Positions 59,957 to 64,000 of a stretch of 64,000 bases of DNA are shown piece by piece. The notes beneath the pieces were generated by a model. It worked only from the letters and a program-made list of their open reading frames with translations. It had not been told where the DNA came from and made no database searches. Made by a program: the position numbers and the translations under genes. Numbering within the stretch: position 1 is the first letter of the stretch; the number at the start of each line of letters is the position of its first letter. Origin of the DNA: Streptomyces sp. SAI-127 (GTDB taxonomy: Bacteria; Actinomycetota; Actinomycetes; Streptomycetales; Streptomycetaceae); the NCBI RefSeq assembly GCF_029894425.1, contig NZ_JARXYJ010000001.1:6138001-6202000 (forward strand), read 5' to 3'.

Positions 59957-60331
59957 TCACACCTCCAGGTCGTTTTCGATCTGCCTCAGCTGGTGGCGGG
60001 CCATCGCGAGGTTGGAGCGCTTGGCGTCCAGGACCAGGTAGAGGAAGAGTCCGTTGCCACCGCGTCCGCTGATCAGGCGGATCAGGTGGTACTGGTCGGA
60101 CAGGGTGATCAGGATGTCCTCGATCTGGCCCTTGAGGCCGAGGTGTTCCATCGTGCGCATCTTCGCGCGGACCACGTCGGTGTTGCCCGCGGCGGCCACG
60201 TTCAGGTCGAACCCCTTGCTGCCGCCCATGGTGCCGAGCGCCATGCCGCTGGTGTAGTCGACGAGCGCGACGCCGGTCGCGCCCTCGATGGAGGCGAGAG
60301 CCTCCTTCAGTGTGGTTTCGGTGTTGGCCAT
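59957..60331 (-). CDS. Roadblock/LC7 domain protein (124 aa)
   Basis: ATG at 60331 with GAGGAGACACAGTC upstream. 124 residues. The pattern LKEALASIEGATGVALVDYTSGMALGTMGG ... DILITLSDQYHLIRLI ... GLFLYLVLDAKRSNLAMARHQLRQIENDL is the Roadblock fold, used with small Ras-like GTPases in Streptomyces and MglB-type systems. Last of four genes in the operon. No GTPase gene is seen in this window. Confidence 0.88.
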   Translation of the reverse strand: MANTETTLKEALASIEGATGVALVDYTSGMALGTMGGSKGFDLNVAAAGNTDVVRAKMRTMEHLGLKGQIEDILITLSDQYHLIRLISGRGGNGLFLYLVLDAKRSNLAMARHQLRQIENDLEV

Positions 60332-60351
60332 GACTGTGTCTCCTCGTTCTC

Positions 60352-60873
60352 TCAACTTTCGGTGGTGGTGCGGGCCGCCGTCGGTGCGGTGGCCGCTGCG
60401 CGCGGGTCCGCGGGTTTGGCCCGGGACGTGCGAGCCGCTCTGGCACGTGCCGGAGCGGGCTTCGCGGGCGCCTTCGTGATGGCTTCTGTGTGCTCGGCGG
60501 CCGCGCTGTCGACGAGCTCCCCGATCCGGGCACCCGCCCGGCGGCCCTCGAGATGCAGGCGGCCGACGTTGACCCGGTCCTGCGCGAGCAGGGTGACGAC
60601 GGCCCCGGCGCCCGCCGCGTACGTGGCGACGTAGCCGTAGACGCCCCGCACGAGCAGTTCGCGCAGGTCGCCCTGGCCGGTCTCGTCGGCCAGCTGGGCG
60701 GCGAGCGCCCGGGTGGCCCCGGTGAGCGCGGCCACGGCCTCCGGATCGACACCCGGGGTGTCCTGGGCCAGGACGAGACCGTCGGCGTCCGCCGCGAGGG
60801 CGCCCGTGAGCTGCGGCACCCGGGCTCTGAGCCGGCGCAGCTCCTCCAGGATCCCGTCCTGAGCTGCTGCCAT
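60352..60873 (-). CDS. Roadblock/LC7-like protein with charged C-terminal tail
   Basis: ATG at 60873 with GGAGAG upstream. Residues 1-125 form a Roadblock fold (EELRRLRARVPQLTGALAADADGLVLAQDTPG ... VVTLLAQDRVNVGRLHLEGRRAGARIGELVD). The remaining 48 residues are lysine/alanine/proline/arginine-rich and probably disordered. 20 bp separate it from the last gene of the operon. Confidence 0.8.
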   Translation of the reverse strand: MAAAQDGILEELRRLRARVPQLTGALAADADGLVLAQDTPGVDPEAVAALTGATRALAAQLADETGQGDLRELLVRGVYGYVATYAAGAGAVVTLLAQDRVNVGRLHLEGRRAGARIGELVDSAAAEHTEAITKAPAKPAPARARAARTSRAKPADPRAAATAPTAARTTTES

Positions 60874-60907
60874 CAGGTCTCTCCTCTCGGCGCGGATCCG
60901 CTGCCGC

Positions 60908-61855
60908 TCAAAGGGCCTCCAGCGCATCCCTGAGCCTCTTCAGCAAGGTGATGTGGGGATCGACGGGCTCGACGGGTTCGATGGCGGGACTGTCGCCCGG
61001 TGGCCCGGGCGGAGGCTCGACGAGGGACACCGGCGGGCTGGGCGCGACCATTCCGGCCGCCACCAGCCGCCGTACGTCCACCAGGGTGTGGAAGGCCGGG
61101 CGGCCCAGCTCACGCGCGATCTCCGACGCCGTGCGGATGCCGTCCACGCGGGCCAGCACCGCCTGCCGCCGGGCCGGGAGCAGCGGAGGCGCGGGGCGGT
61201 GCTCCCGGGTCAGCGGCACCTCGTCCGGCAGGGCGTCCGGCCAGATGCGGTGCAGCAGGTCGCGGCGGCGCAGGGTCTCGCGCTCCAGGTCCGCGACCGG
61301 GACCGGGCGCGGGCCGCCGGGGATGTCGTCGGGTTCCCGGGGCTCCACGGCGGGCTCGTCCGGTCCGTCCTCGCTGCCGTAGCGGAAGCGGCCCGGGGTG
61401 CTGCTCGGGGCGAGGGCGAAGTACGCCGCGTCGTACAGCGCGGTCAGCCGGCACATCTCCAGGGCGCCCGGGGTGAGCAGCCCGCCCGCGACCAGTCGGC
61501 GGCCCGCCCGGCGCACGGCCTCGGCGCCGGTGAGGCGGCGGGCCCCGGTGCCGGCGCTCCCCGTGCTCGCGACGCTCTCGGCCAGGGCCTGCCGCCAGAC
61601 GTCGGCGTCCAGCGTGCCGTGGGCGGCGAGGAGGACGTCGGCGCCGGGGGCGGCCGGGCTCTCGGCGTGCACCACCTTGCCGTCGGCGAGGTGCAGGGTG
61701 CCGCGCTCGCGCACCAGGACGCCGGTGGCGCGCTCGGCGGCCAGCCGGGTCAGCATCGGCGAGACACCGCCCCAGCCGCGGTCCAGGGCGGCCGCCTTGT
61801 CGCGCACCGGCAGCCGGGGCGGCGGAGTGGCGGGCGTGGTGCGGACCGTCGTCAT
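60908..61855 (-). CDS. DUF4388-type protein (315 aa)
   Basis: ATG at 61855 overlaps the stop of the Roadblock gene upstream (ATGA). The N-terminal domain GGVSPMLTRLAAERATGVLVRERGTLHLADGKVVHAESPAAPG follows the DUF4388/PATAN-type pattern seen in response-regulator and Roadblock systems. The middle (residues about 210-285) resembles a winged helix (VLARVDGIRTASEIARELGRPAFHTLVDVRRLVAAGMV). A proline-rich linker and short C-terminal helix close it. Likely a scaffold or regulator of the neighbouring Roadblock proteins. Confidence 0.75.
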   Translation of the reverse strand: MTTVRTTPATPPPRLPVRDKAAALDRGWGGVSPMLTRLAAERATGVLVRERGTLHLADGKVVHAESPAAPGADVLLAAHGTLDADVWRQALAESVASTGSAGTGARRLTGAEAVRRAGRRLVAGGLLTPGALEMCRLTALYDAAYFALAPSSTPGRFRYGSEDGPDEPAVEPREPDDIPGGPRPVPVADLERETLRRRDLLHRIWPDALPDEVPLTREHRPAPPLLPARRQAVLARVDGIRTASEIARELGRPAFHTLVDVRRLVAAGMVAPSPPVSLVEPPPGPPGDSPAIEPVEPVDPHITLLKRLRDALEAL

Positions 61856-62268
61856 CCGAGCTCCAGCCGTCCGGCCATCTCGCCGAGCCGGATCCGGGCC
61901 AGCGCGAGATTGCCCTCCGTGCGGGCCAGCCACAGATGCAGGAACACGCTGCTGTCGAAGGACGTCGGCACGAACCGCAGGACGTGGTAGCTGTCCCGGT
62001 TGCTGAGGATGAGATCTTCGACCGGCGGGTCCGGCTCGTCCCCGGGCGCCCCCGCATCAGCGGCCCGGGAACTCTCGGAGGCGAAGGCGCGCTGCTCGGC
62101 GGCGAGCCGGGCGAGCTCGGCGGCCTCCGCGGCGGCCGCCTCCTGGTCGCCGCCGGGGGCTTCCCCGACGGCGCCCAGGGCCAGCCCGCTCGTCCAGTCG
62201 ACCAGCGCGGCCCCCCGCGCACCCGGCAGTCGCATGGCTTCCAGCAGGCACTCGTCGATTCCCTGCAC
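61852..62268 (-). CDS. Roadblock/LC7 domain protein with acidic insert (138 aa)
   Basis: 138 residues. ECLLEAMRLPGARGAALVDWTSGLALGAVGEAPGG starts the Roadblock fold; an alanine/glutamate-rich insert of about 40 residues (AAAAEAAELARLAAEQRAFASES) separates it from LILSNRDSYHVLRFVPTSFDSSVFLHLWLARTEGNLALARIRLGEM. First gene of the operon, coupled to the DUF4388 gene. Confidence 0.85.
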   Translation of the reverse strand: MQGIDECLLEAMRLPGARGAALVDWTSGLALGAVGEAPGGDQEAAAAEAAELARLAAEQRAFASESSRAADAGAPGDEPDPPVEDLILSNRDSYHVLRFVPTSFDSSVFLHLWLARTEGNLALARIRLGEMAGRLELG

Positions 62269-62437
62269 CGTGGCTCCCCTCCCGCCTGGGGTTCGGCTGA
62301 GTGACGCCGAAACTACGCAACGTGTGCGCGAGGGGTGAGGGATCTGGCATTTTCCGGTGGAACATGCTCCGGGTGGCTAGAGTGGGTCAACTTGCCTTGT
62401 TTGCAGGCCCATTGATCAATGGGTCCGCCGCTGCGTG

Positions 62438-63811
62438 TCAACGGCTCCCGGGCGTGTGGAGGGTGGTGAGCGCACCGGCGTGCGCCCCTCCGGACTCGGC
62501 CACGATCGAGGCGAGCGTCTGAGGATCCCGCACGGTCGCGAAGCGAGCGCCTCCCGCACGGTCGGGGACGAAGCCGTAAATGCCCGGCCGGGCCAGCGAG
62601 TTGTACGCGTAGTGGTGCGCGAAGTAGTACGCGCCCGTGTCCAGCGCCGCCGCGTAGTCTCCCTGGTCGAGCAGCGGCAGCGCACGCCCCTCGGCCAGCA
62701 GGTCGCCCGCGAAACAGGCGGGACCGGCGACGTCCTGCACCACCTCGGGCCCGCTCTTGGGCCGTCCCTTGCCGTCGTACGCGCTGATCCGGAGCGGCCA
62801 CGACCCCGGCACGTACACCGTCCGCGTCGCCACCTGCACACCCGCGTGCGTCACCGCGACCGCCCGGCCGCCCGCGCTCTTGGCGTACTCCACCCGCGCC
62901 ACGATCGTGCCGTGCTTGGCCAGCAGCGACCGCCCGAACTCGGTGACCAGCCCGTACCGCCCGTCGAACAGCCCCGGTACCGCCTCCCTGAGTGCCCGCG
63001 CGTACTCCGCGTACGTCGGTGCCGTCACCTCCGAGGCGAAGTTCACCGGCAGCCCGCCGCCGATGTCGATCGTGTCGATCTGCGGCCGCCCGATGCGCCG
63101 GTTGATCTCCTCGGCGAGCGCGTACGTCTCCGCGACCCCCTGGGCCATCAGAGGGAACGGGATGCCCTGCGAGCCGGTGTGCGCGTGCAGCCGGCTCAGC
63201 CAGGGCCGGTCGAGGTAGGCGCGCACGACCCATTCGCGCGCCCCCTCGTCCCGCAGCGCCACCCCGAACTTCGAGGTCGCCGTGGCCGTGGAGGTCGCCC
63301 CGATGGAGCCGCCTCCGACCTGCGGGTTGACCCGGATCCCGAGCGGGGAGCGGCTGACCGCCGACCTCATGAGGCCGTCGATGCGGTCCAGCTCCTGCGG
63401 GTTGTCCGCGTTGACGGCGATCCCCAGCGCCAGTGCCTCCCTGAGCTCGACCGGCGTCTTGGCGGGCGAGTCCAGGACGGTTTCGGCCGGTGCCACCCCG
63501 GCCGCCCGCGCCAGCGCGAGTTCGCCCGGGCTCGCCACCTCCGCGCCGATGCCCTCCTCGCGCAGCAGCCGCAGCACCGGCACCAGCGGAGTCGCCTTCA
63601 CCGCGAACGCGTGCAGCACCGGAGTGCCCGGCGCGGTGACCTCGGCGAAGGCCGCGCGGAGCTCCGCCGCCGACTCCCGGATCCCGGTGACGTCGAGAAG
63701 TCCGACGATGGGGGAGTCCGGCCCCAGCAGGCCCTGCTCCACGGCCGCGCGCACCGCCTCGTCCCGGCGGGCGGCCCGCCCTTCACCGGTGTTGCCGTAC
63801 TCGTCCACCAC
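62438..63811 (-). CDS. Fold-III PLP decarboxylase, diaminopimelate-decarboxylase-like
   Basis: 457 residues. HAFAVKATPLVPVLRLL carries the PLP lysine of the alanine-racemase/decarboxylase fold, SRLHAHTGSQG the H-x-GS motif, DTIDIGGGLPV the phosphate-binding GGG, and GPACFAGDLLAEG the active-site cysteine. All are DapDC/LysA-family features, but the lineage differs from housekeeping lysA in length and in the C-terminus (AYYFAHHYAYNSLARPGIYGF). It probably decarboxylates a diamino acid. The true substrate is not visible in the sequence. Confidence 0.85.
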   Translation of the reverse strand: MVDEYGNTGEGRAARRDEAVRAAVEQGLLGPDSPIVGLLDVTGIRESAAELRAAFAEVTAPGTPVLHAFAVKATPLVPVLRLLREEGIGAEVASPGELALARAAGVAPAETVLDSPAKTPVELREALALGIAVNADNPQELDRIDGLMRSAVSRSPLGIRVNPQVGGGSIGATSTATATSKFGVALRDEGAREWVVRAYLDRPWLSRLHAHTGSQGIPFPLMAQGVAETYALAEEINRRIGRPQIDTIDIGGGLPVNFASEVTAPTYAEYARALREAVPGLFDGRYGLVTEFGRSLLAKHGTIVARVEYAKSAGGRAVAVTHAGVQVATRTVYVPGSWPLRISAYDGKGRPKSGPEVVQDVAGPACFAGDLLAEGRALPLLDQGDYAAALDTGAYYFAHHYAYNSLARPGIYGFVPDRAGGARFATVRDPQTLASIVAESGGAHAGALTTLHTPGSR

Positions 63812-63844
63812 GACTCCTACTCGTCGTCCCTGCCGTCGCGCCGC

Positions 63845-63860
63845 GTTCGGATGTCCGAAC
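63845..63860. promoter_or_regulatory. Palindromic operator candidate
   Basis: GTTCGGATGTCCGAAC is a 7-2-7 inverted repeat in the divergent gap between the decarboxylase-like gene and the gene starting at 63977. Confidence 0.5.
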
Positions 63861-63899
63861 GAAACATCCCTGCCCTACCGATGCTGACGCGAGAACGTA

Positions 63900-63928
63900 T
63901 TGACTAGTTCTATTCAGAAAGCAAAGAT
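63900..63928 (+). promoter_or_regulatory. Candidate rightward promoter
   Basis: TTGACT (63900-63905), 17-bp spacing, AAAGAT (63923-63928), in an AT-rich patch rare for this window. It would drive the gene beginning at 63977. Confidence 0.4.
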
Positions 63929-63976
63929 GTGAATATCGACAGCAACAATCCGCAGCAGAGCCCCAGGAGGCAGACC

Positions 63977-64000
63977 ATGTCAGGACCCCCGCCCCGTACG
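63977..64000 (+). CDS. Start of a gene cut by the window end
   Basis: ATG with AGGAGG 6 nt upstream encodes MSGPPPRT before the window ends. Promoter and palindrome upstream support a real gene. Function cannot be told from eight codons. Confidence 0.6.

Overview
The window is high-GC actinobacterial DNA, almost certainly Streptomyces. Codon third positions are overwhelmingly G or C, Shine-Dalgarno sequences are GGAGG-like, and the right part carries characteristic Streptomyces genes (pobA, a Bax-inhibitor-like protein, cystathionine beta-synthase, Roadblock/LC7 proteins, whiJ/abaA-type XRE-ATPase-DUF397 genes).

Bases 1-39,588 read as the right-hand part of an integrated siphovirus-type prophage. 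It runs through giant cysteine-rich modular appendage proteins (1-9,640), a series of fibre genes each followed by a small partner gene (9,701-15,574), and the tail tube (15,699). Then come head-tail/tail completion proteins (16,445-18,242), the G/GT tail chaperone pair, a 1,632-residue tape measure (19,183), distal tail and baseplate proteins (24,089-26,894), a glycine-rich adhesin and a last fibre (26,960-28,732). The lysis genes follow (29,220-30,888), then a tRNA with anticodon UAA and an accessory region. The accessory region holds an XRE regulator, an RsbW-like ATPase, a gene with a TTA codon, a DUF397 protein, a frameshifted JmjC-type oxygenase, a phosphotransferase-like protein and a GIY-YIG-type protein. 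Terminase, portal, capsid and integrase genes are not seen and would lie to the left of the window. The right junction is marked by the 3' end of a tRNA gene (39,565-39,588) with no 5' half, as expected of an attR.

The most striking prophage feature is a short repeated leader module. Nine copies of a 20-22 nt element with core CTGGYTNAGGKCCGGRC lie only in intergenic gaps ahead of tail, fibre and lysis genes. Most follow a TAnnnT -10-like box by 6-9 nt, so the element would form the 5' end of each mRNA. Its two ends change together (GTC with GAC, GCC with GGC, GCT with GGC), which points to a conserved RNA hairpin. The virion proteins are also unusually rich in cysteine, about 6% in several of them.

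Bases 39,637-64,000 are chromosomal. Near the junction is a compact, unfamiliar locus (40,478-44,360): a divergent XRE regulator, two dyad operators, two paralogous 71-72 residue leader-like peptides, a 19-bp hairpin, an HExxH membrane metalloprotease with an LDG motif, and a secreted protein. It resembles a peptide maturation/export system and is the best candidate here for an undescribed system. After it come pobA, a Bax-inhibitor-like gene, small conserved genes, a thiolase, an SGNH hydrolase, cbs, and an osmoprotectant ABC importer (55-57 kb). An aromatic amino acid lyase homologue with an altered MIO motif is paired with an RpiR regulator. The window closes with a four-gene Roadblock/DUF4388 operon, a diaminopimelate-decarboxylase-like gene and the first eight codons of a rightward gene.
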